From: Trypanosoma brucei gambiense DAL972
Lineage: Eukaryota; Euglenozoa; Kinetoplastea; Trypanosomatida; Trypanosomatidae
Assembly: GCF_000210295.1 (NCBI RefSeq)
Contig: NC_026741.1
Coordinates: forward strand, 2,108,001 to 2,172,000
Reading direction: 5' to 3'
Length of the DNA stretch: 64,000 bases
In this document: piece after piece, positions 28,936 to 40,050 of the stretch
How the letters are laid out: every line of letters starts with the position of its first letter
How positions within the stretch are numbered: position 1 is the stretch's first letter
Translations under genes and position numbers: made by a program
The notes under the pieces: generated by a model
Told to the model about the DNA's origin: nothing
The model's input: the letters and a program-made list of their open reading frames with translations, nothing else
The model's database searches: none

Positions 28936-31431
28936 GGTCGAATATGTTGAGCTCTACAGCTAAATAAAAAAAAAAAAGTATTGGAACCAGGAAAATAAAG
29001 TGGAGGTGAGCCTGGGGACTTACAGGTAATAGTACGACGTAGGAAGAGTTGTTGATGGCGGGGATTTTTTTTTTGGTTTGATGCTGCCGTTGCAGTGAGT
29101 TGCGCCACCCGTCCATAGGAACTTGTAGTAGTATAGAATTATAACAGATATATACACATGTGCATATTGATGTGTATATATATATATATATATATATTGG
29201 CAGTTGTGTTAGTGGATGTTAATATGAGAAGGGTGGATGATGGTATTGATGCACGATAAACTGTAGTTTCCCGTGATTGCAAAGTGGCAATGGCTGAAAG
29301 AAATGAGGTGAAATAAAATTAAACCAAGTGTCCCAGCCGGATTTATGCATTGTGAGGAACAAGGTTCGCGCACGTGAGAGAAAATGGGCGGCGAGATCGA
29401 TACCTGCTGTGGCGACTAAGCATAATTTTTCTTCTGTCAACATTTTTTAAAAGAGTTTTCATCCCTCTTGTTTAAGGTGGCTTTCTGCTTTATTATTATT
29501 ATTATTATTACTAAAAATTCCCCTCCTTCTTCTTGCTTGAGTTCCTCACTTTTGTTTACATGAAAAGATATTACACTGTTGGAGGCTGCCGCTTCTTCAA
29601 AACGGGGAGGTGGCTGTTGCGGATGTTTCTTACTCTTGTTATATACGTATATTTTTATATCTATGCATGCCCGCTCTGTGAGAATAGATTATAGTTTTGA
29701 TTTACTTACTTACCAATTTGTTAAGTCAGCGATGACACGTAGGCAAGCGCTATGTGGTAATATTGGGAGCTGATCAGTGTATGTATGTGACTGGGAAACT
29801 GGACACGTTAGTTTTTTTTTTTTTTCGTTTGTGACAAGCGGGTACTTGGGAAATCTGCACGTCTTTATGTTTGTATGCGTTTAAAGGAAACACGGGCGCT
29901 TATAACGGTGGTGGGGCCTTTTTTTACCCCCTTTTTTTTATTGGACTATTTCCAGTTTCGTTGCAGCCCCACCGCCACCATAAGCGAGCCGCATGCCCTT
30001 TTGCTTCCCTTTTTTTGTTTATATATATATTAAAAAAAAAAAAAGAAACTGCGCTTCCTCTTGCTTTTAACCTTTCTCTTCGCCTCCGCTTCTTTTCCAC
30101 ACATTTTATTTGGTTCGAGCATTGGCTTTATTTGGCAGTTTTTGTGTGTGAGAAGTGGCTTTAGACAGGAAAGGGGAAGCATATGAAGCAGGTGGGTTTA
30201 CTGCTGTCCAATGAAGCTTTTTTTTTGAAAATTTCGATTGTGATGATGAGATTGTTTAAGCGGGGATCCATTTGAGTATATATATAAATATATACAAATA
30301 TGTGTGTCTCTTTTTTTTTTTTTTTATTATTATGTTAATTTTTCCCTTTCCCCTTTTCTTTCTTTCATTACCTTTTGGTTTCCTGTGGCCGTTCAAACCG
30401 ATTGTGATCCGTGTTGTTCCGGTTGGTTGTGTCCGATAGAGAAACGGAAGGGGATGAGAGGGAGATAACGAAGTAAAACGAGTTTGTTGAAAAGTGAGTT
30501 GTGGTTTCATTTATTATTATTATTATGATTATTGTTTACGTAGAATAAGTTATTGCAACCATTGATGTGCGTGGGCGTGTATGAATGAACGCATACGCGT
30601 GTATGTGTGTTTTCGTGTGTTGAAGCAAATACACTTTTTAGTGGCGGCCCATCATAATCATAATCATCGTCATGTTGTTGTCATTATTATTATTATTATT
30701 AATGCTCCTTCTTTTTTTTTTTCAATGTTTCCCTCCTTCCCCATCTCCGCTTTGGAGTACTGAAATCACACCCTTCGCTGTTTTAACTGTGGTTTCCCTC
30801 CTGTCCACGTGTTCCATTTCCATGCTCTTTATGTTTCATATGGGCACAACACAAATACATGTGCCGTTCACCCATTTTCCAAAGGTTTCTGGAAAATTAC
30901 TACTACTACTACTGCTGCTTCTTTTTTTTTTTTTTCCCCAACCTCATGTGCTACATAGGTTTTCTTTTCCCTTTTCTCATTATCTTTGTCTGTTGGTTTC
31001 AGAATATCTGGCATTTAGATTCTTTTATTCATTAGGTAGTACAAAGTTATTTGAAAAGGAAGGGATTACAGGTATTAGCTCTAAAGGGGAAACCGGTACA
31101 AATATTGCTCTAATGCTGCGTCGTATTGACTATCTTATTCATTTTATTGTTATTATTTTACTACTGTTGTGGTTACAAATATAAAAGAAGTTTCAGTTGG
31201 ACAGTAGGTACGGAAGGGGAATCAGCATATATATATATATTTATTTATTTAATTTATTTGTTCATCCATTGGGAGGGGGAGAGCTGTGTGGGGCGTTTTT
31301 TTTTCTTTCACCGTCTTTCTTTATTAAAGTTTTTTTCACTTTTTTCTTTCTTTCCCTTTCACTGCAAATTGTGTTCGTTTCGGTATTTTTCTCTTTTTTT
31401 TCTCTTTACCGATTAGCGGCTGCTGTAGGCG
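28936..31431. other. Long intergenic spacer, 2.5 kb
   Basis: No gene is supported. The spacer is dense in simple sequence: a TA tract at about 29174-29198, TTA/ATT repeats near 29491-29512, 30507-30524 and 30685-30702, a TAC/TGC repeat near 30900-30918, long T runs (29811-29826, 30310-30325, 30923-30935) and the strong pyrimidine tract 31385-31410 before the Rab-like gene. Confidence 0.6.
31415..31416 (+). promoter_or_regulatory. Candidate spliced-leader acceptor AG
   Basis: First AG after a continuous pyrimidine tract (31387-31410). It leaves a very short leader of 15 bases before the ATG at 31432. Confidence 0.55.
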
Positions 31432-33330
31432 ATGCGTGTGGAGGACCCGAAATCACTGGACGCCGTAGCCGATGCGGAGGAATCCGTTAAGGTCGAGGCT
31501 CCACTTGAAGGAAGAAATGCACGAGAAGAAAAGGATGAGCAGATGTTTGTTTTTAAGATTGCGGTGGTGGGCGACTATAATGTTGGCAAGACGTCCATCG
31601 TGAAGAGATTGCTCGATATTCCATATGAGAATATTTCACCGTTGCCGCAAGCCGAAAACAAACAAACGAGGGCCAACGGCGCAGAAAAGGGTGACGACAA
31701 AAGTGGGAATTCGGCAAATGTGTCTGCAGAAGGGGTTAACAAGTATGAAGCGGCGGTAAATAGTGCTCAAAATGGTGCCAACACTCGAACTGATTGCAAC
31801 GACAAGGCGGATGTGGCTCTTATGACCAAAAACGTGTTGGAACCGCTTCCCGCCACAACACCAACCGTAGGCACCGATTTCTTTTCCCGTGTCGTGCGGA
31901 GTGTGCGACCGGGACAACATGTGCGACTGCAATTTTGGGACACTGCCGGCTTAGAGCGGTACGCCTCTGTGCACGACTCCACATTCCGCCGTGCCTCTGC
32001 GCTCATCGTTGTATTTGATGTGAGAAACAGAGAAAGTTTTGCCCATGTAACTTCGCAGCACCTTAAGCGTGCCATGCAGTACAATCCCGATATTAGTGGC
32101 CGTCACATATTTATTGTTGGTAATAAAGTAGACCTTGTTGATAACAGCGAGCCTGAGGATATGGATAGATTTGTTACGCAGTCTGAGCTGCAGTCCGGAC
32201 TGTTTAGCGCGTTCCCCGACGTGCATTATTATGAAACTAGTGCGCAAACCAATTATGGTGTATGGGAAGTGTTGCACGGCCTTTGTCAGTCGCTTCCTGA
32301 TAACTACGCTGCGACCACTAGTGGGGAAGCTAAAGAAGAAAAGGCAGCGGTAACGGAACGAGATCCGTTGCATTCGCTTCTTCCTTTATGTTATGAGCCC
32401 GAAACTACATTAGATGAAGGAACAGTGGCGGAGGACCCGGCCCTCACTGCATATGGAACCCTGGCGTCACTGTCGTCACCCTCTTCCATTAAATCGAGGG
32501 ATGTTCGGAAAGATACAAAAGCGTCCGAGGATGAGTTATTTTCTCCAAGAGAATGTGCTGACGAAGATGATGTTTGCCATGGCGGCGCGGATGCGGCTGA
32601 TAATTTGAAGAGTGCACGGGGGCGTGGCTCAAATGGGACTGTTGCTACAGTTATGGCTGATCCTATTGACGGCGATGGAATTGATGTTGATGTTGATGTT
32701 GATGTTGAGGGTGAGGCTGAGGATGTTATAGCGGACGCTGCTGCAGAGCCCGAGTGTGCCGTGAATTCCAGCAAACATGTGGATCCAAACAAATCCTCTC
32801 CACTAAAAGAAGAAAGTGAAGAGGATGCAGTGGCGGTTCATAGTGAGCGCTCGGCCCCGGGTGATGGTGTTGTTGATAGGAAGGTTAAATGTAATGGATC
32901 AGACGGCGAGGTTGAGACGGAGGACGCCACAGATGTTGAGTGTCTTCCTCAAGAGGATAATGCGGCTCCACCGAGTGTACAAAATACGGCTAGATTTGGT
33001 GGCAATTCGTTGCAGGCGCGTGCTTCATCATTTGCAAATGGCGGTGATGGAGTTCTTTCATGCAGTCGTGCTGCCACGGGCAAAAGCGGAGAGGACAGTA
33101 AAGCTGATGAGAACCCTCAAGTGACTTCACATCGCAAAAGAATTGATGATATGTTGAAACGCATCGATGAAGACGCCAGCGTGGAGGATTTTTCTGAGGG
33201 AGGGCGAAGGGTTGAGGAAATGCAAGAAGAGGCATCGGATCAAAGAAAAAAGGAGAAGTCTCCAGTTAAATTGTCAAGGTGTTTTTGCTTCGGTTCCAAG
33301 GGCGGCAGCTCTAAACGTTCAGGTTGCTGA
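31432..33330 (+). CDS. Large Rab-like GTPase with divergent switch II (Gln to Leu)
   Basis: The 632-residue protein has a Ras/Rab GTPase domain at about residues 38-290 and a long acidic C-terminal extension. G1 is GDYNVGKT (47-54), switch I carries TVGTDF (145-150), G3 is WDTAGLERY (169-177), G4 is NKVD (231-234) and G5 is TSA (269-271). A low-complexity insertion of about 75 residues lies between helix 1 and switch I. Leu174 stands where Ras and Rab have the catalytic Gln, a change that in Ras/Rab reduces GTP hydrolysis. The extension is Glu/Asp-rich with a DVDVDVDV run. The C terminus has CFCF and a final Cys (SKRSGC), suitable for lipid attachment, though not a standard CC or CxC ending. 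A vesicle-traffic role is inferred. Confidence 0.85.
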   Translation: MRVEDPKSLDAVADAEESVKVEAPLEGRNAREEKDEQMFVFKIAVVGDYNVGKTSIVKRLLDIPYENISPLPQAENKQTRANGAEKGDDKSGNSANVSAEGVNKYEAAVNSAQNGANTRTDCNDKADVALMTKNVLEPLPATTPTVGTDFFSRVVRSVRPGQHVRLQFWDTAGLERYASVHDSTFRRASALIVVFDVRNRESFAHVTSQHLKRAMQYNPDISGRHIFIVGNKVDLVDNSEPEDMDRFVTQSELQSGLFSAFPDVHYYETSAQTNYGVWEVLHGLCQSLPDNYAATTSGEAKEEKAAVTERDPLHSLLPLCYEPETTLDEGTVAEDPALTAYGTLASLSSPSSIKSRDVRKDTKASEDELFSPRECADEDDVCHGGADAADNLKSARGRGSNGTVATVMADPIDGDGIDVDVDVDVEGEAEDVIADAAAEPECAVNSSKHVDPNKSSPLKEESEEDAVAVHSERSAPGDGVVDRKVKCNGSDGEVETEDATDVECLPQEDNAAPPSVQNTARFGGNSLQARASSFANGGDGVLSCSRAATGKSGEDSKADENPQVTSHRKRIDDMLKRIDEDASVEDFSEGGRRVEEMQEEASDQRKKEKSPVKLSRCFCFGSKGGSSKRSGC

Positions 33331-36070
33331 GAGTACGATGTGGCGGGTACGTGAATAATGTTTTTTCCCCCTCTTTTCTCATTGTTTTATTTCGCGACAA
33401 AACACACGTGTGCGTACGGTTGGCGATTATATCGTTTCGCTTTCTTTCCCCTCTCTTTTTCATGAACGGAAAAAAAAAAGACCGTTGCTTAACTTTTGCT
33501 GTGATACCACGCCACGTGTTTCTACAATTGGGGGAAAGTTGCCGCCTTGTGATTTGTTGTGTGCTGCTTTCAAAATTAGGGGCTACTAAAGTAAGTGCTG
33601 TGAGAGAAATTGTGGTTTTTAAGAGAAGGAGGGATGACTGGCGTGCCGCCTCTGTCTTTTTTTTGTTTTCTTTCTTTACTCCTTTTCTTTCTGGTTTGTC
33701 TGGGTCTTCGGCCGTTTTTCTGTTGTTTGAACTTTTTTTTTTCCTATTCGTTCTGGACCGCTTGCCGATTGATGCCGATCAAATATTGTGTGTGTATGTG
33801 TGTGTATATACGCGTGTGTGTTTGTATTAATGAAAATTTGCTTATGACGCGAAGTGATGAGGAAAAAAAAAGGAATAATTGGGTTCAGCAGTTCCGTTCT
33901 CTCCTCATAATCGTCGGCCGCCACTTTCATAACCTTCTTTTCTTTTTTTTTTTTCATTGTTCCTCCCCTAACGCGGATTTTTTTAAAATTTCTTTCGTCA
34001 TCCTCTTTGTTTGTTTGTTCGTGTTTTTTTTTTCGTATATTCCTTTCCCGTTCACTGTGTGTGTGTATATATATATATAAATAACTCAAACTTATTATCC
34101 GTAGTTTGAGAGGGATTTTGTTATGGAGTTAAATGCGGGCGGCTGCGGCACAATACAGTGGAGGGGAATTCTTTTCTTTTCTTTTTTTCCTTTTTAACGT
34201 GCAGGGCTTTATTACCGGCTGACAGAAACGTAACGTATTTGTGTTGAGGGGGGAAGTGGGGAGTGGGGAATATACCGAATGCGGCGTAAGTGAAGTGTTC
34301 GTTTAGAGGATGCGGAGGGAATGGGAAAATAAGTGACATCGTCCCTATGTTTTGTTTTTCTTTTTGAGGTTAACTTTGCTCATCGTCTTTTTTTTTTTTT
34401 AGATTGCGCGAACGGACATGCCTACACTACAAATACGTGATGATAAATAAATAGTATATATATATATATATATCCATTTTACGTTTTTTTTCGGTTTGTT
34501 TATTTGTGACTCATTAGTTTCACCATTAGCATGCAGTGCACCCAGTTGGGTAATTACGCCCTCAAAGTGGGTCATATAGAAGAAAAGAAAAGAAAAAGCT
34601 AGAGAAAAAAAAAGATGGAATGTAGAAAAAAGAATTGGAGGGAAGGAATAAGGAATGTTCGGAATTGTAACACGTTTGTTCAGTACAATAGATACTTAGC
34701 TATTCCCTTTTTCTTTTGTTTTTCTTTTGCATTTTTTTTTTGTTTTGCGGGGTCCTTCGCTGTGTGCTCGTGTGCTTCGCAATTGGGAAGAGGTAGCGAT
34801 AAATGCCATTAAACAATAAGTAGGAGTACATCATCATTTGCCGCTTTTCCCCTACAACTTGTTACACCTCTGTTCATAACATCGATTATTCTTTCTCCCC
34901 ATCAGATCATTTTTATGCCACTTTGTATCTACAACATAGCAGCTTAAAGTCAGCCTGTGGATGATTTTTCTACTGCTATACGCACATATATACGGATATA
35001 TACGGATATATACTGATATATATATATATATATATATTTATTCTCTTTTACCTGTTTGCCCATTTTACCTCACCACAGTGTTATGGAGGTTCGTTCCGCT
35101 TTTTTGCACTGGTTCGATGCGGCTGCGGCTGCGGCATTGGTAATTGTATTGCTCTGCGCATAGCTTACTGCTAAAGAATTACATACGCCGCGAGTTGCGC
35201 GGCTACTTGGCGTGTGTTTGTGTTCGATAATACTCACTTTCCTAGTCTTTCTGCCTTTAACTGTTTACGTTTCCCCTTTCTTTCTTTCTTTCTTGTGCTG
35301 TTACTCGAATCTTTCTTGCCAAGCAAATATTAGTTTGATCATCGTAGCGCGCACTCATTGGGGTGCTACTGTTTCTCGATTACGGGGTTCAGGGTAGGTT
35401 GCAATTACTGTTTTCACCTTCAATTTCATCTGACGCATTTTCCGTCTTGGGCCCAGTCACGTTGTTGGGGTTTATTCTTTTTTTCTTTTCTAAAAGCCCT
35501 CGGGATGAATATATATATGTATATATGTATACTGCAGGATTAATATGCGCTGAATCCTTTAGGCGATTGGAACGTCAACTGATCGAACTGTGCACCGGCA
35601 CGTCCGATTGTCGTGTTTGCTAATTTTACTGTTATGAAGAGATAACTGCGGTCCTGTGGAAGTGACGTGTGTGTGTATGGATGCCGTTATATTGTTTGAA
35701 AGAAACATGTTGTCTGCGCCTTTTGTTGAGTTCCCTGCTTTTGCGGAGAAATCAAAGTGTAACCATTGGTTAGAGGAAACTGCCTTTACATACGTATAAA
35801 TTCATTTCAGTCCATGGTTTCCTGTGCGGACGTCGCATTTCTTCATGTCAATCTCTCTTTCTCTCTTTCATCGCATGCTTTTAACAAGCCACTCTCATCT
35901 GTTTTATGCAGTTGTTATTGTTGTTGTTGATTCAAACACCTTTCTTTCATTGCTTCAACTGTATTCATCACAACCGACCTCTTTATTCGTTCTACTGTAT
36001 GTGAGAGTGTGGTGTCATAACACAGGTTGCGTTTATCAGGTGCTGCATATACATTGGAGAGGAAACAGAT
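33331..36070. other. Long intergenic spacer, 2.7 kb
   Basis: No gene is supported. The spacer has many T/C tracts (33361-33380, 33657-33690, 33736-33750, 33936-33955), TA/TG runs near 33790-33825 and 34060-34080, a TA tract at 34452-34473, and TA-rich repeats at 34983-35038. Several reading frames translate only the tracts. I looked for tRNA-like hallmarks and found none. Confidence 0.55.
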
Positions 36071-36619
36071 ATGGGGAAGCTTCAGGTTTGTATTTGTGCC
36101 GCGCGGAGCCTGCACGACAGGAGAACGCTTTGCACACCTGATCCCTATTGTTGTGTACAGGTAGGCGATACAATACATAAGACAAAAGTCGTGAACAATA
36201 CATGTAATCCTGTGTGGAACCAAACATTTCGGTTTCACGTGGCCAACGAAGCTAACGCACAGGTGTGTGTCGAGCTTTGGAACAGAGACATCGTTGCGGA
36301 CGAAATATTGGGATCTCTCTGCCTTCCTTTGACTGATCTGACGATGGGTATCGCTCAGGATTCATGGTATCTTCTTTCTCACTCTGCCACAAATGCGGAG
36401 TTGCGCATCCGTGTTTTAGCTTGTGACTTCGGTAAAAAACCGCAACTCAGTGAGCGGTGGAAGGTGACGAATGATATCAATAATTGCCCCGTGTTGGCCG
36501 CCGGTGGAAAACCGCCCGCGTCTGCCGACCCCGTCACCGTCCCCACAAACTCCAACAACACGCCATTCGCATCAAAGATGGGGCCGGCTGTGGTTCCTGA
36601 AGCTGTAGCCTCAGCATAA
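36071..36619 (+). CDS. Single C2-domain protein
   Basis: The 182-residue protein starts directly with a C2 beta-sandwich: LQVCICAARSL, then DPYCCVQVG, then the strand pair around NPVWNQTFRFHV and a later LWNRD. The order and the NPVWN motif are hallmarks of type II C2 domains, which bind membranes or proteins, often with calcium. Acidic positions are present in the loops (Asp in TPDPY and in WNRDIVADE), so calcium binding is possible. After about residue 130 the protein becomes Pro/Ser/Thr-rich and probably disordered. No catalytic domain or membrane span is present. Small stand-alone C2 proteins occur in several trypanosome cytoskeletal and membrane roles; the specific role is not readable here. 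Confidence 0.8.
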   Translation: MGKLQVCICAARSLHDRRTLCTPDPYCCVQVGDTIHKTKVVNNTCNPVWNQTFRFHVANEANAQVCVELWNRDIVADEILGSLCLPLTDLTMGIAQDSWYLLSHSATNAELRIRVLACDFGKKPQLSERWKVTNDINNCPVLAAGGKPPASADPVTVPTNSNNTPFASKMGPAVVPEAVASA

Positions 36620-37352
36620 CTTTTCTTCATGTATAGTTTCTCTTCATGGGCAAAATCTTCTCTCTAGAGTGTTAAACTGTTATACGAAATTGCCTAAAAA
36701 TGCATAAAAGTAAAGAAACGGGTATGAGTGATCATGTGCTTTTGCTTTTTCAGGGGTGGAAAGGGAAGGGGCCGCCGGTAAGGAACGCCCGCTCTCTCCC
36801 CATTTGTTTTTTCCTTGTATCGAGAAGAAACGGAACTCCTTTTCGCGGCGCGTGAATGTGGTCGGTCCATCCGAACAACAAGAATGAGGGAGGGAAGGAA
36901 ATCAAAGGTAAAGTGAAACTAAAGGGCATACATGTATTATTATTTCAAGTGATGGTGAAAGTTCCCCCCTCCTGCGTGTAGAATTGAAACTAGCTTACCT
37001 TTGTGTCTTGCGTGTTTTTTCCCTTCTCCCTTTCAACTTGCCCCCCCCCTGGGCTGCTGCTTTGATGCATACGAGGCTGAGTCTAACAATAAATTGAAGG
37101 CATGTTGTGTAAAAAGTGTTACTCGCCACCACATATTTCGCGCTATCATGTATCGGCATCAATATATACACATAAGTAGATAAATGTATCTGCTTTCATT
37201 TGTCCTTCTTTTTCTTTTGAGGTTCACTACTTCCTACCTTTCTCTCACATAATTATAAGCGTCTGTTTTTCGTTTCTGTGAAAAAAGATTTCACTGAACT
37301 TCCAAGGACTTAGAGCCCTCAAAGCGGCGCAGCTATAGTATCACCGATCAAG
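36620..37352. other. Intergenic spacer
   Basis: About 0.73 kb with no supported gene. It has a C8 run near 37040-37048 and pyrimidine tracts at 37014-37035 and 37200-37220 before the following gene. Confidence 0.6.
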
Positions 37353-39818
37353 ATGAGCGATTCGGAGTCCATTCAGTTTAATGTAATGTCAGAGCTCGAG
37401 TCTCCGGTAGTCGGTCGAGAGGGAAGGAACGCCTCTCGTGGTGAGAGTAGGAAACCTTCCGTGAAGGATTTGAAGCGGCCACCACTTCATGGAGCTCCTT
37501 CCCCCACTTCACGCAAGAGTTTGAGACGTTCGTCCGAAGGATCAAGTTTGCAGTTTGTGGTGTGTGGCGAGGCGGGAGGGGATGACTCGGATAATACAGA
37601 CACCATTCAGTTTAATGTAATGTCAGAGCTCGAGTCTCCGGTAGTCGGTCGAGAGGGAAGGAACGCCTCTCGTGGTGAGAGTAGGAAACCTTCCGTGAAG
37701 GATTTGAAGCGGCCACCACTTCATGGAGCTCCTTCCCCCACTTCACGCAAGAGTTTGAGACGTTCGTCCGGAGGATCAAGTTTGCAGTTTGTGGTGTGTG
37801 GCGAGGCGGGAGGGGATGACTCGGATAATACAGACACCATTCAGTTTAAAACTGAAGGAGGTTCGCGCAATATATCTCTTAAGGCAGCTTCCCCCACTTC
37901 GATAGCGGGAAACCGACGTAATGACTCTAACGGTAGGAGCCTTCGGCGGTCAAGCACGGAGAGTGGAGATGAATCAGTTGTTTTCGTCATAGAGGACACG
38001 CAGTCGACTGGCGGCAAGAAACCTCTTTCACGGCGTGAGGCTTCGAACGATGACACCATCAGCTTTGTTGTGGGTGATTCGGGGGGTGGTGATGAAGAAG
38101 GTGCGGACGGGAGTAGCATGCAGAAGAGTTTGAGTTTTACTGTTGTTGGCTCTGGAGAGTTGCCTGTCGCACCGCCGGTCTTTACTGGGAAGCAAGGCTC
38201 ATCATCGCCGCAACTAATGTCTCCTTTGGAGGCTCCGTCGAAGCCTGGTGTTGGGTCAAGGGATATGCAGAGACCACCAAAAGCAGTTTCTCGACCCAAG
38301 GAGGCAAATAATCTGAAGGGGAAATATCGGTCTTCTAGTCGAGCGAATACCGGAGACGGCGGTATGACGCGGTCGGATAGCTACGATGTGGTAGAGGAAG
38401 GTGGCACCCTTAAGATTTGTAGCACAGCCAGCAAGCACACAAGGGCAGGACGGTTGGACATACCGCATACCACCACAAGGGGAAAAGACGTGCTTCCACC
38501 TACGGCGAGTGAAGCTGGGAAGCTATCACCTGGGGAAACGCGCACATCAACTGCGTTAGCGCCTAGCGCCTCTGCTCTGGTTCCGCTACCATTTCCACAT
38601 CCGTCGCAGAAGAAATTTTCCTTGAAAGCTGCTGATATAGAGGAGATGTTTCTTCAGGCAAAGGTGTACACAGAACATTGGCGAATGTTCAACGACATTC
38701 AACGAGAGGAGGTAGCACGACTGGCACAACGAATTGTAGAGATACGCGATGGGAGTTCCAACACTGCGGGCAAAATGAAGGGAAAGAGTGGGGAAGAAGG
38801 AAAGGACAAACCCCTGTGCTTTGCTGATCTCTTCCGAGTAAAATCCTTCTTGAAGGAGACTGACTTGCCATGGAACACAGAACGCTTAGGTAACCAGAAG
38901 AAACGGTTGCCCCCGGGTCGACGGCCAGCGGCCCCCGCCCGCTTAGTTGAAGGAGGTAAATTACCTGCTGGTCGTGGAATGAGCCGTCGTGACGATTCCG
39001 GTGCGAACAGGCGCCAGCGGCCATCCCCACAGGGAAATAAGGGAACACGGGTGCCTAAAGGTGCCAAATTGGGCGTGCCGCATTTTGAGAATGTAGCCGA
39101 GGAAATGGAGTGTGACGCGGTAGCACAGTTTGCGGAGATATATGGTGTCGCGTGGCCTCCATCGTCGAAAAATGAATTGTTCTTCTTGACGGGCGTACGA
39201 CTCACGCAGAAGCAGTGCGAAGAGTTCTACGATTCAATGCGGCTTTACGTTGTGGCATCATCAAAAGTAAACGCAAACATGAACCTGCTCAACGCGCACG
39301 AAAGAGATTTGAGCCCGTCCCGCCTATCGGACGCGAAGCGAAAGGTGCGAGTGACACGCACGACCCTTTTACGCAAAGCGTTTACGGTGATGGATGTGGA
39401 GAAGAATGGTGTCATAAACGCTGCGTTACTTCCTTCGATTCAACGATTACTTGAGGAGGAACGGAGGCATTTGCAAAGCGTATTAGGTGGTGACGTGACT
39501 CCGGAGACTTTCCTGTCGCGGTCACGAGGTGAGAAGGCTAAACTTAACGGCAACGTAGAAACCGTAGTTTCCCCTAAAGTGCCACAAAATAGCACTGCAG
39601 TGAATGCTGTGGGCACACTGCGCATATATAGCTTGGTTTTGGACGTACTCCTCCCGCTTCTCTGTGCCTCGGGCCTATTAACATTCGACTTCACAACGGT
39701 GGGCTTACTCGTCTTCGGCACGTTGAGTTTATCCACGGCGGGCGCTAGTCCCAGTTTTCTGAAGTGGCGGGAAGCCGCCCAACGCTGTTTTGAGTCCCTG
39801 CTCAAAAACCCCGTATAG
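37353..39818 (+). CDS. Conserved hypothetical protein with 78-residue tandem repeat and C-terminal membrane segment
   Basis: This 821-residue protein opens with two nearly perfect 78-residue repeats (from IQFNVMSELES), then related IQF/ISFVV units, giving a Ser/Arg/Gly-rich disordered first half. The motif ESIQF, DTIQF or DTISFVV recurs at intervals, suggesting an older short repeat. A folded part begins near residue 420 (DIEEMFLQAKVYTEHW). A stretch near 670 (FTVMDVEKNGVI) looks like a degenerate EF-hand-type helix-loop-helix. A hydrophobic region at about 757-797 could be one or two membrane spans, followed by a short tail. I do not recognise the family. Coding status is clear from length and codon pattern. 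Confidence 0.75.
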   Translation: MSDSESIQFNVMSELESPVVGREGRNASRGESRKPSVKDLKRPPLHGAPSPTSRKSLRRSSEGSSLQFVVCGEAGGDDSDNTDTIQFNVMSELESPVVGREGRNASRGESRKPSVKDLKRPPLHGAPSPTSRKSLRRSSGGSSLQFVVCGEAGGDDSDNTDTIQFKTEGGSRNISLKAASPTSIAGNRRNDSNGRSLRRSSTESGDESVVFVIEDTQSTGGKKPLSRREASNDDTISFVVGDSGGGDEEGADGSSMQKSLSFTVVGSGELPVAPPVFTGKQGSSSPQLMSPLEAPSKPGVGSRDMQRPPKAVSRPKEANNLKGKYRSSSRANTGDGGMTRSDSYDVVEEGGTLKICSTASKHTRAGRLDIPHTTTRGKDVLPPTASEAGKLSPGETRTSTALAPSASALVPLPFPHPSQKKFSLKAADIEEMFLQAKVYTEHWRMFNDIQREEVARLAQRIVEIRDGSSNTAGKMKGKSGEEGKDKPLCFADLFRVKSFLKETDLPWNTERLGNQKKRLPPGRRPAAPARLVEGGKLPAGRGMSRRDDSGANRRQRPSPQGNKGTRVPKGAKLGVPHFENVAEEMECDAVAQFAEIYGVAWPPSSKNELFFLTGVRLTQKQCEEFYDSMRLYVVASSKVNANMNLLNAHERDLSPSRLSDAKRKVRVTRTTLLRKAFTVMDVEKNGVINAALLPSIQRLLEEERRHLQSVLGGDVTPETFLSRSRGEKAKLNGNVETVVSPKVPQNSTAVNAVGTLRIYSLVLDVLLPLLCASGLLTFDFTTVGLLVFGTLSLSTAGASPSFLKWREAAQRCFESLLKNPV
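37371..37838 (+). repeat. Two copies of a 234-bp in-frame tandem repeat
   Basis: Copy 1 is 37371-37604 and copy 2 is 37605-37838; a third start is visible at 37839 for about 13 bases. I noticed a single difference (Glu versus Gly codon at about 37533 and 37771). Near-identity implies a very recent duplication or ongoing homogenisation. Confidence 0.9.
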
Positions 39819-40012
39819 ATGTATCGTTATTAAGTTGTAAACGTGTGGGTGCGTTTGTATGTCTTGCCATATGATGATTATAGCGGCTAGGTGACTGCTT
39901 AAAAGAGGCGTTACGGTGTGCCAAAGCTGAAGGGAAAGGTGTCGATCAAAAAGAAAAGAAAAGGGTTCGTCTCCCTCTGCGGCTGATACACCAACATAAA
40001 TAAACAGAATTA

Positions 40013-40050
<38 letters not shown>

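Noticed and set aside
33331..36070. tRNA, snRNA or snoRNA genes in the long spacers
   Set aside because: I scanned for tRNA T-loop and A/B-box-like signals and for clear C/D box pairs and saw none; a covariance-model scan would be needed to exclude them.
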